A DNA stretch of 64,000 nt. Source: Microcaldota archaeon (lineage in GTDB: Archaea > Micrarchaeota > Micrarchaeia > Micrarchaeales > Micrarchaeaceae). The notes beneath the pieces are model-generated. The model saw only the letters and a program-made list of their open reading frames with translations. It was not told where the DNA came from and did not search any database. The stretch is from the NCBI GenBank assembly GCA_021810105.1, contig JAJZJM010000003.1:62001-126000 (forward strand). The letters are read 5' to 3'. The stretch's first letter is position 1. Each line of letters begins with the position of its first letter. Both the position numbers and the translations under genes were made by a program. Below, in pieces: positions 50,259 through 59,056 of this stretch.

Positions 50259-52088
50259 ATGAAGGTAAAGAGTTTATTTATGATTCTGCTTCCGCTTTTG
50301 CTTTTTTCAGGGACATTAACATTTTCGCAGATAGTAATAGGTTCTGCTGCGATACACGCGCCGGCCGTAGACCTATCTCAGAATATAGGCACTTTAACAA
50401 ACATATCGGTTGTTGTAACCAAAGGGAACGGCACAGTAAAGATAATAGGTCCTTTGAATGTCGCCAATGATACCGAACAATCTGCGCTATCTGCTGCATC
50501 ATACGCCTCCAGATATCTCGGACTCTCTCTTTACAATTATAATTTCACATACGACATACATGACATAAGCGGAAACGTTTCTGGTCCCAGCGCAGGAGCG
50601 GCTATGACAATAATAGGAATATCTGCATTATCGCACAGAAGCATTCTGCAGAACTTCACTATGACCGGAACTATAGATAACGGGAGCATCGGCGAGATAG
50701 GCGGAGTCTATGACAAGGCATCCGCTGCTGAAAAAGATGGAATGGGATTTGTTATGATTCCTGCAGTTCCGGCAGGAAGCCAAGAGGCGGAACTGTATTA
50801 CCTTGTACAAAGCAGGTTCGGCATACCTCTTGTGCAGGTAGCAAACATAAGCGATGCCCTGCCCTATGCATACGGAACTGCAAATCCTGAAGGGCACATG
50901 ACCAATTTTACATTCTATACGAATTTTAGCACAGCAACGCTCCCATATGCCAATCTTACATGCAGCAATCAATGTTATTACGGGCTCTTCCCTGGTCTTG
51001 TGAATTCCACATTCGGAATAACCCAAAACGAGATAAACTCTTTAACTATAACCGGGTTCTCAAATGCAAGGCAGCAAATGCAAGCGGTCCTAAACCAGAG
51101 CAGGGAGATTGCTGCTAAAGGCTACCTCTACACCGCTGCAGACCAGAGCTTCCTTGATTACATAAATGCATTCTATTTCGCAAACAGCGGCGCAAGCGTA
51201 TATGGGGGCTTGTCAATACTGAACCAGATAAATCAGACCTGCTCATCATTGAAGCAGCCACAGATCACATCTCAGAATTATGAATGGCTATTGCAAGGTG
51301 AGTTAAGGCAGCTGTGGGGGTCATACACAGCGTCGGCAACCATCGGCATATACAATACAAGCTCTTTTGACAGCGACCAAGTTCTTGAGTCTCTATACGA
51401 GGGTGCGGAGGCTAACGCATGGTGCTCGGCTGCAAATTTCATATATGCAAATGTAAACACTACTGGGGTTGGAGTGACGCAGTCTGCTGCCTTAAAATCC
51501 GTAGCAGCAGCAAGAATATCCAGGGCAACAGCATATGGTAGCAACATCTACCTGACTACGGCAGAGCAGGCATACTCAGAGGGCAACTACGCATTGGCAA
51601 TGCTCGATTCTGAATACTCTTATTCTGAAGGCTACGCAAATTCCTATTTTGGCATGAATACTTCTGCATTAGACGGAATGGCAACATCGCTTGCAACAAA
51701 TTCCAGCTCGCTTTTCGGCGCATGGCCTGCGCAGTTCGAAAATGAAGCAATGTTCTACGTGCATCAATCTAACATCGCAAAGAACTCGACAACAGCACAC
51801 GGATACGCATACCAAGCATACAGCACAGCACTGCTCGGAAGCCAGATAGCCAACGACACGCTTGTCATATCACAGAACCTGGTTCCGTCAAACGCTACAA
51901 AAGGCACAACATCTGCGCCAGCAAAAGGCTATAGGAACGTATATGCGCTTTTGTCCGCAATACTCATAATATTAATAATCCTTCTGATAATCAACATTAT
52001 AGCATTGTCTTACCTCTCAAAAATCGTAAAGCTGCATAATAAGGGCGGTATGCGAGGAAGGCAAAGAAAAAGAGCAAGAGGCAGATAA
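50259..52088 (+). CDS. Membrane-anchored extracellular Lon-like (S16) protease
   Basis: An N-terminal signal or anchor (MKVKSLFMILLPLLLF) leads to a Lon-type proteolytic domain. The catalytic Ser is in GPSAGAAMTI and the Lys in GGVYDKASAAEKDG, with GTIDNGSIGEIGG between. The AAA+ module is absent. A long Ala/Ser/Asn/Tyr-rich helical region follows. A C-terminal transmembrane segment (ALLSAILIILIILLIINIIA) precedes a very basic tail. The Ser-Lys dyad is predicted outside the membrane. The ATG at 50259 follows GGGGTAAA. It may process surface proteins. Confidence 0.88.
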   Translation: MKVKSLFMILLPLLLFSGTLTFSQIVIGSAAIHAPAVDLSQNIGTLTNISVVVTKGNGTVKIIGPLNVANDTEQSALSAASYASRYLGLSLYNYNFTYDIHDISGNVSGPSAGAAMTIIGISALSHRSILQNFTMTGTIDNGSIGEIGGVYDKASAAEKDGMGFVMIPAVPAGSQEAELYYLVQSRFGIPLVQVANISDALPYAYGTANPEGHMTNFTFYTNFSTATLPYANLTCSNQCYYGLFPGLVNSTFGITQNEINSLTITGFSNARQQMQAVLNQSREIAAKGYLYTAADQSFLDYINAFYFANSGASVYGGLSILNQINQTCSSLKQPQITSQNYEWLLQGELRQLWGSYTASATIGIYNTSSFDSDQVLESLYEGAEANAWCSAANFIYANVNTTGVGVTQSAALKSVAAARISRATAYGSNIYLTTAEQAYSEGNYALAMLDSEYSYSEGYANSYFGMNTSALDGMATSLATNSSSLFGAWPAQFENEAMFYVHQSNIAKNSTTAHGYAYQAYSTALLGSQIANDTLVISQNLVPSNATKGTTSAPAKGYRNVYALLSAILIILIILLIINIIALSYLSKIVKLHNKGGMRGRQRKRARGR

Positions 52089-52133
52089 CATTATAAATGC
52101 TGCCCCACATAACCCTAAAACGAAGGTGATCTA

Positions 52134-52301
52134 ATACCAATATTACCAGGAAAGACATGCATATCATGCGGAAGGCTTACTAGCGAGTATACGGAATTTA
52201 AATGCCCCAGTTGCGGCAAAGGGATAATAATAAGATGCCACCACTGCAGGGAGATAACCAATTCCTATAAATGCACAGAGTGCGGATTTGAGGGACCTTA
52301 A
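52134..52301 (+). CDS. Zinc-ribbon protein (HVO_2753-like) with probable AUA start
   Basis: A ~55-residue protein with four CxxC knuckles: CISCG, CPSCG, CHHC and CTECGFEGP. It resembles the small archaeal double zinc-finger family found next to EF1-beta. No ATG, GTG or TTG occurs in frame between the upstream stop (52116-52118) and the first Cys. AAGGTGATCT stands 11 nt before the in-frame ATA at 52134, exactly the usual Shine-Dalgarno distance here. Translation from ATA is the simplest reading. Its TAA overlaps the ATG of EF1-beta. Confidence 0.85.
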   Translation: MPILPGKTCISCGRLTSEYTEFKCPSCGKGIIIRCHHCREITNSYKCTECGFEGP

Positions 52302-52549
52302 TGTCGAGAGTAGCAATAATCTTCAAAATTTATCCAAAAGAGGGGAGGATAGAGGAAGCAATGCGCGAGATAAAGAGCAAGCTGTCTCCCGCAGCAATGC
52401 AGGAATTCGAAATTGCATTTGGCATAAAGATAATCAAGGCGCGCTTTGTTTTTGACGACCAGAATACCAAATCCTCGGCTATCGAAGAGCAGCTTAAAGC
52501 TATAAGCGGCGTAAATGAGGTTGAGGTTGAGGAAGAGAGCCTGATGTAA
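52301..52549 (+). CDS. ef1b: Elongation factor 1-beta
   Basis: The 82-residue archaeal aEF-1beta, nucleotide exchange factor for EF-1alpha. VAIIFKIYPKEGRIEEA begins the ferredoxin-like fold; FEIAFGIKIIKARFVFDDQN and VNEVEVEEESLM are the family's conserved end. It overlaps the zinc-ribbon gene by 1 nt (TAATG), indicating coupled translation. Confidence 0.94.
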   Translation: MSRVAIIFKIYPKEGRIEEAMREIKSKLSPAAMQEFEIAFGIKIIKARFVFDDQNTKSSAIEEQLKAISGVNEVEVEEESLM

Positions 52550-52615
52550 GCATTCTGGCAAAAGGCGTTTCACTGCACGTTTTATAAGCTTTCCAATGAT
52601 TATATTTCTGTTGCA

Positions 52616-52990
52616 ATGATACAGATAAAACGCGTTTACGAAAAGGTTGACGTAAAAGACGGAGAGCGGATACTTGTAGACAGGATGTGGCCCCGCGGCA
52701 TAAGAAAGAGCACCTCTAACATAGACATATGGGTAAAGAACGTAGCTCCCAGCAATGAATTAAGGAAGTGGTTCTCCCACGATCCCAAGAAATGGATGGG
52801 TTTCAAGAAGAAATACAAGAAAGAGCTGAAAGAGAACAAGGCGGTTAATAAACTTATCAACATAATACTGAATGCCGACCCAATAACCCTTCTCTATTCC
52901 ACCAGTGATGAAAAGCACAACAATGCGGTTGTCCTGCTTGAGGTAATAAAAGCAAAAATAAAGAAGATTGACCCGAGCAGGCTTAAGTGA
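52616..52990 (+). CDS. DUF488 family protein
   Basis: The 124-residue protein has the DUF488 pattern: IKRVYEKV, ILVDRMWPRGIRKS, IDIWVKNVAPSNELRKWFSH and ITLLYSTSDEKHNNAVVL. The family is widespread and its role is poorly known. A TTTATAAG (52580-52587) lies at leaderless distance. Its end overlaps nothing, and the PIN gene follows after 8 nt. Confidence 0.9.
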   Translation: MIQIKRVYEKVDVKDGERILVDRMWPRGIRKSTSNIDIWVKNVAPSNELRKWFSHDPKKWMGFKKKYKKELKENKAVNKLINIILNADPITLLYSTSDEKHNNAVVLLEVIKAKIKKIDPSRLK

Positions 52991-52998
52991 GGGGTGTT

Positions 52999-53373
52999 AT
53001 GGATTACTGTGTGATAGACACCAGCAGCATCATATTCGGGGCAAGTTCGCGCAAAGATGCATTCAGTATAGCCAGGTCTACTTTTCAAGGAACCGAAGCT
53101 GTGATATCCACAGGCATACTGCACGAGCTTGAGGGAATGGCAAACAACAAAGGAAAAAAAGGGGCAGACGCCAGAACGTCCCTGGAAATGATAAAAAATG
53201 GCAGAGTAAGAATAATCAGAAACGATTCCTACCCTGACACATGGATCCGGAATATAGCAGCAAGATATAAGAATGCTATTGTAATAACTAATGATACGGC
53301 TCTTTTCAATCAAATAAGGAAGACCGGGGGGAAAGCATTTAAGCTCTCCAGGAGCGGTATTCTAAAAAGGTAA
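52999..53373 (+). CDS. PIN-domain RNase
   Basis: A 124-residue PIN domain with the acidic residues of the active site: DYCVIDTSSIIFG (first Asp), HELEGMANN, and AIVITNDTALFNQIRKTG (central Asp). A GGGGTG precedes the ATG at 52999; the GTG at 52987 is a weaker choice. It lies directly before Rpo7 in an order seen in other archaea, so an rRNA or general RNA-processing role is more likely than a toxin. No antitoxin partner is present. Confidence 0.85.
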   Translation: MDYCVIDTSSIIFGASSRKDAFSIARSTFQGTEAVISTGILHELEGMANNKGKKGADARTSLEMIKNGRVRIIRNDSYPDTWIRNIAARYKNAIVITNDTALFNQIRKTGGKAFKLSRSGILKR

Positions 53374-53377
53374 GCAA

Positions 53378-53965
53378 ATGTACAATATCTATACAATAAA
53401 AGACATCTTCAAACTTCCTCCAGAATATTTCGGAGAGGACATAGACAAAATAGCAGGAGATATACTGCAGAAGAAGTATGAAGGTAAAATAGACAAGGAG
53501 ATGGGGGTCATAGTTGCGGCGTTTAATGTAAGGAATATAGGCGATGGAGTCATATATCCTGGGGATCCGGCAACCCACCACGATGCTGAGTTTGATGTTC
53601 TTGCATTTGCTCCCAAGCCCGAAGAGATTGTCCAAGGAGAGGTTACCGAGCTTGTGGAATTCGGAGCTTTTGTAAGGATAGGTCCGATGGACGGGCTTGT
53701 ACACGTATCTCAGATAACAAGCGATTTTCTTTCATTTGATAAAAAGAGCCAGGCATTCGTTTCTAGGAAGAACAACATAAGCCTGAAAAAGGGCGATCTT
53801 GTTATAGCAAAAGTCTCTACAATAAGCATGAAGACAACAACAAAGGATTCAAAAATAGCGCTTACAATGAAGCCTGAAGGCCTTGGCAAACCAGATTGGG
53901 CTGCGATAGCTGCAAAATTCAAATCAAGAAGGCCTGGCGGATCAAAAGGTTCTAAGAAGAGATAG
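53378..53965 (+). CDS. rpoE: RNA polymerase subunit Rpo7 (RpoE)
   Basis: The stalk subunit of archaeal RNA polymerase, 195 residues. The N-terminal RNP-like domain (YNIYTIKDIFKLPPEYFGED) and the S1/OB domain (GEVTELVEFGAFVRIGPMDG) are typical. The C-terminus has a basic extension (RRPGGSKGSKKR). GG lies 9 nt before the ATG. It is followed immediately by Spt4. Confidence 0.95.
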   Translation: MYNIYTIKDIFKLPPEYFGEDIDKIAGDILQKKYEGKIDKEMGVIVAAFNVRNIGDGVIYPGDPATHHDAEFDVLAFAPKPEEIVQGEVTELVEFGAFVRIGPMDGLVHVSQITSDFLSFDKKSQAFVSRKNNISLKKGDLVIAKVSTISMKTTTKDSKIALTMKPEGLGKPDWAAIAAKFKSRRPGGSKGSKKR

Positions 53966-53973
53966 TGGTAACG

Positions 53974-54168
53974 ATGATGGAGGAAAGAGCGTGCAGGATC
54001 TGCAGGATAATAGTCAAACATACCGATACTTGCCCTGTGTGTGGATCAAAAGACCTAACAGACAAGATCGGAGGCTATATAATAATACTCAATTCAGAAA
54101 AGTCAGAAGTTGCAAAGAAGATGGGGCTTAAGATGAACAGCGTATATGCGCTCGATATAAAGAACTAA
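53974..54168 (+). CDS. spt4: Transcription elongation factor Spt4 (RpoE'')
   Basis: A ~64-residue zinc protein: CRICR at the start, CPVCGSKDL in the middle, and the conserved KIGGYIIILNSEKSEVAKKM. It pairs with Spt5 to clamp RNA polymerase. Two ATGs are adjacent (53974, 53977). It ends by overlapping the convergent FKBP stop by 4 nt. Confidence 0.94.
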   Translation: MMEERACRICRIIVKHTDTCPVCGSKDLTDKIGGYIIILNSEKSEVAKKMGLKMNSVYALDIKN

Positions 54169-54890
54169 TCCTTATCCGCAGATGCGGATGCTTCAGCTCC
54201 CGCCTCTTTCTTATTCTCAGGCTTTGTATAGTCCTCTTTTATCTCTACTTTTTCTATATCTTTCATATATGTGAGTATAGCAGCAACAAGGCTTGCCTTG
54301 CTTACAAAATACTCCGCATCTTTTTTGTATTTCGAATCATAGTGCAGAGAGAGATCTTTTCCTGAGATAGAGACATCCGTTGGTTCCGCCCCATATGCTT
54401 TTCCTAGCGCGATTATCTTGCCTTTTGGCTCTGTGATCTGCTTAACAACTTTTATCTCATACGTTATGTCTCTCCCAGCATAAGGGTGATTCGCATCTAC
54501 TACTACCCGTCCAGAGTTGACGCTCTTAACTGTAGCCATAACATCTTCCAGGCGAACCTGCAGTCCAGGATATGGGTTTATGTCGTGGGACCTGAATTCT
54601 GATAGCGGCATGACTCTGACCAGCTGCTCGTCCCTCTGGCCAAATGCATCTTCTGGCTTGAAAGTCAGGCTTTTAGATTCTCCAACCGACATCTTCCTAA
54701 GCTCCCTATCGAGCCCCCTTATAACATTATTTGCGCCTAAGACTACTAGCGTAGGTCCATATTTGGTTTCTTTATTATCAAGTCCCGCCTTTTTTGCAAC
54801 TTCTTCGTCTGTTGTTGCAATAATCTCGTTCGTACCAACATCCTTCGCAGTATACTCTACCTCTATAAAATCGTTTTCATTAAAAACCAT
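54165..54890 (-). CDS. SlyD-type FKBP peptidyl-prolyl isomerase
   Basis: 241 residues with the FKBP N-terminus (FIEVEYTAKDVGTNEIIATT), the insert-in-flap (IF) domain (FGQRDEQLVRVMPLSEF), and VVVDANHPYAGRDITYEIKV. A C-terminal extension of ~100 residues is typical for archaeal long FKBPs. The tail is Ala/Ser/Asp-rich. It assists folding in the cytoplasm. Confidence 0.93.
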   Translation of the reverse strand: MVFNENDFIEVEYTAKDVGTNEIIATTDEEVAKKAGLDNKETKYGPTLVVLGANNVIRGLDRELRKMSVGESKSLTFKPEDAFGQRDEQLVRVMPLSEFRSHDINPYPGLQVRLEDVMATVKSVNSGRVVVDANHPYAGRDITYEIKVVKQITEPKGKIIALGKAYGAEPTDVSISGKDLSLHYDSKYKKDAEYFVSKASLVAAILTYMKDIEKVEIKEDYTKPENKKEAGAEASASADKD

Positions 54891-54999
54891 GCAATTACCG
54901 TGCGATAATCATATTGATGCCATATCTATAAAAGCTTTCTTAAAAAATTTGCCGGATGAAAAGCAAATCATTATAATTAATTAGAATCAGAACATTACT

Positions 55000-55587
55000 A
55001 TGGAAAATGATAAAAGAAAGCGCGTTCTGTTCCTGATAGGTTCGATAATAGTCGCTTTAATGTTTGTCTCTTCATACGCAGCCTTCGGCAATAACGGCTC
55101 TGTTCAAACAACAACTACTACTACAACAATAGGATATACGATACCGGTATTTGGCACTGCAAACGCCGTGGTTATAGGATACGGAAGTAAATTTACTATA
55201 TACTTGTCAAAAAATGCCTCTTCAAACTTGATAAATTCCACTCTTTCAAACCTACAATTAAACGGTTCAATAAGCAACTACATAGGGCTGCAAAAAGTAT
55301 TCACAATATATGCTGGCAATATGAGCTCGTATTCGCTGCTAGGCCTGCTAAACAAAGCAATGCCGCAGAACTCGATTATTGCAAATGTCTCTGAAAACGT
55401 CACATTGCCGACTTCTATCCTGATGACATACCCCTCCACAGGCAGGCAGGTTGAGGCGTACTTTTATCATAGAAACGCTATAGTGTACCGCGGTTCGTTC
55501 TCTGCTATCGGATCAAACACGCCTGTGCACATATCGGCACTTATCTTTGTGAACAATGCAACTGTGGAAAATTATACTTTGACCTGA
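55000..55587 (+). CDS. Single-pass surface protein, Thr-rich
   Basis: Unrecognised. A basic start (NDKRKRVLFLIGSIIVALMF) gives an N-terminal signal anchor, then a Thr run and a Ser/Asn/Tyr-rich ectodomain with several N-x-S/T sequons. Two Cys-free beta regions (IYLSKNASSNLINSTL, HISALIFVNNATVENY) follow. TATAATTAATTAG at about 54972-54984 suits a leaderless ATG at 55000. GluRS follows after 9 nt. Confidence 0.72.
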   Translation: MENDKRKRVLFLIGSIIVALMFVSSYAAFGNNGSVQTTTTTTTIGYTIPVFGTANAVVIGYGSKFTIYLSKNASSNLINSTLSNLQLNGSISNYIGLQKVFTIYAGNMSSYSLLGLLNKAMPQNSIIANVSENVTLPTSILMTYPSTGRQVEAYFYHRNAIVYRGSFSAIGSNTPVHISALIFVNNATVENYTLT

Positions 55588-55596
55588 AATGATTTT

Positions 55597-57315
55597 ATGG
55601 CAGCAATTATAGAGATAAGGACGCTGGCAAGAAAATACGCTATCAAGAATGCTGTAGACTTCGGAAAGGCGAGTTCAAAAAACGTGATGGCAAAGGTGAT
55701 GCAGGAAGCCAAAGGCAGTGGTGTAGGAATTGCAGAAATATCCCGCATAGTGGAGGAGGAGGTAGCAGCAGTAAACGCGATGGGAAAGGAAAACAGAAGC
55801 AACGAATACTCGTCATTCGAAAAAGAATTCGAAGAAAAAGCAAGGGAAACCGCGGTAAAAAGCGCACAGCATGATTTAAGCATAGACGGGGCCGAGAAAG
55901 GAAAAGTTGTTACCAGGTTTCCTCCAGAGCCAGGAGGTTACATACACATAGGCAATGCTAAACAATCAATACTCAGCGATGAAATCGCAAGGCTTTACGA
56001 AGGCAAAATAAATCTATATTTTGATGATACAAATCCTGAAAAGTGCCGGCAGGAGTATGTAGACCAGATAAAAATCGACACTGCATGGCTCGGAATAAAA
56101 TTCGCGGAAGAGTACTATGCAAGCGACAGCATTGAGGATATATACAAAGCAGGAAAAGTGCTTATAGAAAATGGTAATGCATACGCCTGCATGTGCAGCG
56201 AAGATGAAATAAAGGAAAGAAGGGAAAAGCTCGAAGAATGCAAGCACAGAAGCAATTCAAAAGACGAAAACATGGCTATCTTCAATGATATGCTATCTGG
56301 AAAATACAACGAGTCAGATGTAATAATAAGATTGATGGGAGACATGGCATCCCAAAATGCATCATTCAGAGACCCCACCTTATTCAGAATAAAAAAGGCA
56401 AACCACTACAGGCATGGGGCAAAGTACGTAGTATGGCCTACCTACCACATGAATACACCCATAATCGACAGCATTCATAAAGTCACTGATGTGGTGAGGG
56501 GAAAAGAGTATGAAATATGGGAAGAGGTAAACATGTTCCTCCTGAAATGCCTTGGCATAAAACCTCCAAGAATGCACTACGAGGCAAGACTGAACATAAA
56601 AGGTACCACTACGGCAAAGAGGGATATACGGAAACTGATAAGCGACGGAACCGTTCTGGGATGGGATGACCCACGGCTCCCCACAATAGCCGGCCTTAGA
56701 AGGAGGGGCATACAGCCTGATGCTATAAGAAAATTTGTTTTAAGGTTCGGCATGAGCAAGACTGATGGAATAGTCGGAATGGACATGTTGCTTGCGGAGA
56801 ACAAGAAAATAATAGACCCAATTGCAAAGCATCTGTTTTTTGTTCCCTCCCCAAAAGAGATCACCATAGATGGGGCAAAAACTGAGGTCAGGCTGCCTCT
56901 AAACCCATATGAAAATAAAGAGAGCAGGGAATACCTGGTGGGCACTGATTTCTATATTCCAGGTAAAGATGCAGAGAGCCTTAACAAAGGCGACATAATC
57001 AGGCTAAAAGGCCTTTTTGGTGCAAGCATAGATTCCATATCGGATAAGATTTATGCTAGAAAAGACCCAGATGGCACAGGCAAGACTGTGCAATGGGTCT
57101 CAAAGGAGAATTGCATAAAAGCAAGAGTGTATATTCCATCGGACCTCTACAAAGATGACGGTGCAATAAATCCAGATAGCCTTTCCAGCACAGATGGGTA
57201 TGTTGAGGCATTTGCATCAAAACTAAATAAAGGGGACATAGTCCAGTTTGAACGCTTCGGATACTGCATACTTGACAATAAGGAAGAGATGAACTTTATC
57301 TTTGCATCTAAATAG
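55597..57315 (+). CDS. gltX: Glutamyl-tRNA synthetase (archaeal type)
   Basis: Class I synthetase of 572 residues. The N-terminal ~100-residue extension is helical. The HIGH motif is RFPPEPGGYIHIGNAKQ. YFDDTNPEKCRQEYVD and VVWPTYHMNTPIIDSIHKVT follow, and KGTTTAKRDIRKLI holds the KMSKS position in the relaxed form normal for archaeal GluRS. A beta-barrel anticodon-binding part resembling GlnRS ends it. It overlaps the convergent gene by 8 nt. Confidence 0.95.
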   Translation: MAAIIEIRTLARKYAIKNAVDFGKASSKNVMAKVMQEAKGSGVGIAEISRIVEEEVAAVNAMGKENRSNEYSSFEKEFEEKARETAVKSAQHDLSIDGAEKGKVVTRFPPEPGGYIHIGNAKQSILSDEIARLYEGKINLYFDDTNPEKCRQEYVDQIKIDTAWLGIKFAEEYYASDSIEDIYKAGKVLIENGNAYACMCSEDEIKERREKLEECKHRSNSKDENMAIFNDMLSGKYNESDVIIRLMGDMASQNASFRDPTLFRIKKANHYRHGAKYVVWPTYHMNTPIIDSIHKVTDVVRGKEYEIWEEVNMFLLKCLGIKPPRMHYEARLNIKGTTTAKRDIRKLISDGTVLGWDDPRLPTIAGLRRRGIQPDAIRKFVLRFGMSKTDGIVGMDMLLAENKKIIDPIAKHLFFVPSPKEITIDGAKTEVRLPLNPYENKESREYLVGTDFYIPGKDAESLNKGDIIRLKGLFGASIDSISDKIYARKDPDGTGKTVQWVSKENCIKARVYIPSDLYKDDGAINPDSLSSTDGYVEAFASKLNKGDIVQFERFGYCILDNKEEMNFIFASK

Positions 57316-58117
57316 ACAGTGCAGAATTAATTCTCCAGATGAGCCTATTAATCTGGGGTTTCGGAAGCTTGTCGAGCAAAGCAAGAGCAATCTCCCTAGA
57401 TTCTTTATAATTTCCCCTGTCAGCCAGCGCCTCTGCGATATAGTACATGGCGTTTATGGAAAATAGGTTTTCCGAAAGCAGTTTTTTTGCAGCAGATATG
57501 GTTGATTCCGGAGAGCCTGCATTCAGCTGCATCACCATATTTGCATAGCTCTGAAGCTGCATATTGTTGGGATTTATCGCTTTTAAAGCTTCAGACGCCT
57601 CTTTAATGTTGTGCAGCTTTATATTTGAAAGGAAGACAAGGTATTGCGGGACAGAGTCTCCCCTCCCTGCTATTTTTGCTGTGCTTATTATAAAATTAAA
57701 ATATCCTCTCGCAGATGCGGCTTCTTTGGCTGCGGCATTCCTAAATGCAGAATTTTCTTCCATGAATCCCTGTCTGTCGTATCTTATTGATTCCACAGCA
57801 GAATTAGACGCCTTTATGGAGATCAGTCCCTTGTAATATATGTATCCGAGGTCTGCAACCGCATGGTAAGCGGCATCGCACTCCTTTCTTGCATCATCAA
57901 ATCTTTTTGCCGAAACAAGCTTATATATATTCTCAGCATGGGAAAATGCCGAAGGGTTGGACGCTTTTAACGCAGCCTCTCCATGAGAGATTGGCAGTTC
58001 GCAATTCGAGCATATGGCTGAATGGCCAAGAGAAAAAGTCTGGAACCCGCAATAATCGCATAATAGCATAAGCCCGTTTTTTTCTAAGGGTTTCAGGTAA
58101 GAAAGATACGACACCAT
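57308..58117 (-). CDS. Zinc-ribbon plus TPR-like helical protein
   Basis: The N-terminus has a zinc ribbon (CDYCGFQTFSLGHSAICSNC, ~20-39). About 200 residues of helical pairs resembling tetratricopeptide repeats follow (ENIYKLVSAKRFDDARKECD, MYYIAEALADRGNYKESREI). It probably acts as a protein-binding scaffold. I do not recognise a specific family. It lies downstream of fibrillarin, separated by 30 nt, and may share its transcript. Confidence 0.7.
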   Translation of the reverse strand: MVSYLSYLKPLEKNGLMLLCDYCGFQTFSLGHSAICSNCELPISHGEAALKASNPSAFSHAENIYKLVSAKRFDDARKECDAAYHAVADLGYIYYKGLISIKASNSAVESIRYDRQGFMEENSAFRNAAAKEAASARGYFNFIISTAKIAGRGDSVPQYLVFLSNIKLHNIKEASEALKAINPNNMQLQSYANMVMQLNAGSPESTISAAKKLLSENLFSINAMYYIAEALADRGNYKESREIALALLDKLPKPQINRLIWRINSALSI

Positions 58118-58147
58118 ATTATCATTATCATTTCTACAAGCTAATTT

Positions 58148-58816
58148 TTATTTCTTTTTTAATACAGAAAAAAGGTGCAGCTTATCATAGGGGTCAAGGC
58201 TTGTCTTCTCAATAACCTCAAAATCGTTTTCCAGAATCTTAAGTTCGGATTCGAATATCTCCCTGGGTTTTTTAGATATGTCTATGCTCTGCGACTTTAT
58301 CACGAAATACGCATAACCTCCTCTTTTCAGGAACCTGGCATTGCTGAGAAGAATTTTTGCCTGTTCTCTTGCCGATGCGTCCTGATAAAGGACATCGCAT
58401 GTTTCTATATAATCAGAATATGCATTCGGTTCAGATGCGTCAGCGAGTATCGGCAACATGTTTGGTCTTGATTCGCACAGCTTGACAAGCTCCCGCATAT
58501 TTCTCTCCGACATCTCTATGCAGTATATCCTCCCATCAACTACAATATCACTTATATGGCTTACTGTAGTTCCTGTTGCCGCTCCTATGTACAGCACCTT
58601 ATCGCTATTTTTGAAATGGAAATTTTTCAGCCCCAACGCTATTGCCGCAGACAGCTTGCTTCTGTAAGGATTCCATAACCTATACTCTTTGCGATCCACA
58701 ATCTTCAGCTCTTCGCTATACGCGCGCTTGCCAGGGGTTGAATTCAATGTAGCTATTCTTCCATTGATTTCGTAAACGCCTTCAAATATTTTTTTAGGCT
58801 GCAAATTAAGCACCAT
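58148..58816 (-). CDS. flpA: Fibrillarin (C/D RNP 2'-O-methyltransferase)
   Basis: The catalytic subunit of C/D guide RNPs. The N-terminal domain (FEGVYEINGRIATLNSTPGK) leads to the AdoMet-binding fold with KVLYIGAATGTTVSHISDIV, IYCIEMSERNMRELVKLCES, ADASEP and VIKSQSIDISKKP. Length (222) is normal. Nop5, usually adjacent in archaea, is not found in this window. L7Ae is at 208-690. Confidence 0.95.
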   Translation of the reverse strand: MVLNLQPKKIFEGVYEINGRIATLNSTPGKRAYSEELKIVDRKEYRLWNPYRSKLSAAIALGLKNFHFKNSDKVLYIGAATGTTVSHISDIVVDGRIYCIEMSERNMRELVKLCESRPNMLPILADASEPNAYSDYIETCDVLYQDASAREQAKILLSNARFLKRGGYAYFVIKSQSIDISKKPREIFESELKILENDFEVIEKTSLDPYDKLHLFSVLKKK

Positions 58817-59007
58817 TATTGTATGCTCTCATCTTATCTATTTATTTTCTTTGGCATGCAGCGAATCCTGAGCATTTCAAATTCTAGAAGCACGCAGCCA
58901 ATTCAATCAGGTGACATCCTCCCAAACAGCTCGGGTGCATCGCTATTGAATTTTGATGCTGCATATACAATGAAACCAAAATTGTATTTAAATACTTTCA
59001 AGCATCT

Positions 59008-59016
59008 AATATATAA
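59008..59016 (+). promoter_or_regulatory. TATA box of the histidine kinase gene
   Basis: AATATATAA lies about 41-49 nt before the ATG at 59057. It would give a short leader with GTGATGA as a Shine-Dalgarno match. Confidence 0.45.
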
Positions 59017-59056
59017 CATGACGTGCGTATCCATTTGAACCGCATGCTGTGATGAA

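Noticed and set aside
52999-53373. PIN protein as a VapC toxin
   Set aside because: No antitoxin gene is adjacent, and the DUF488-PIN-Rpo7-Spt4 context points to housekeeping RNA processing.
58823-59038. 71-codon frame in the gap before the histidine kinase
   Set aside because: It covers the kinase promoter, has low-complexity coding character and no ribosome-binding site.
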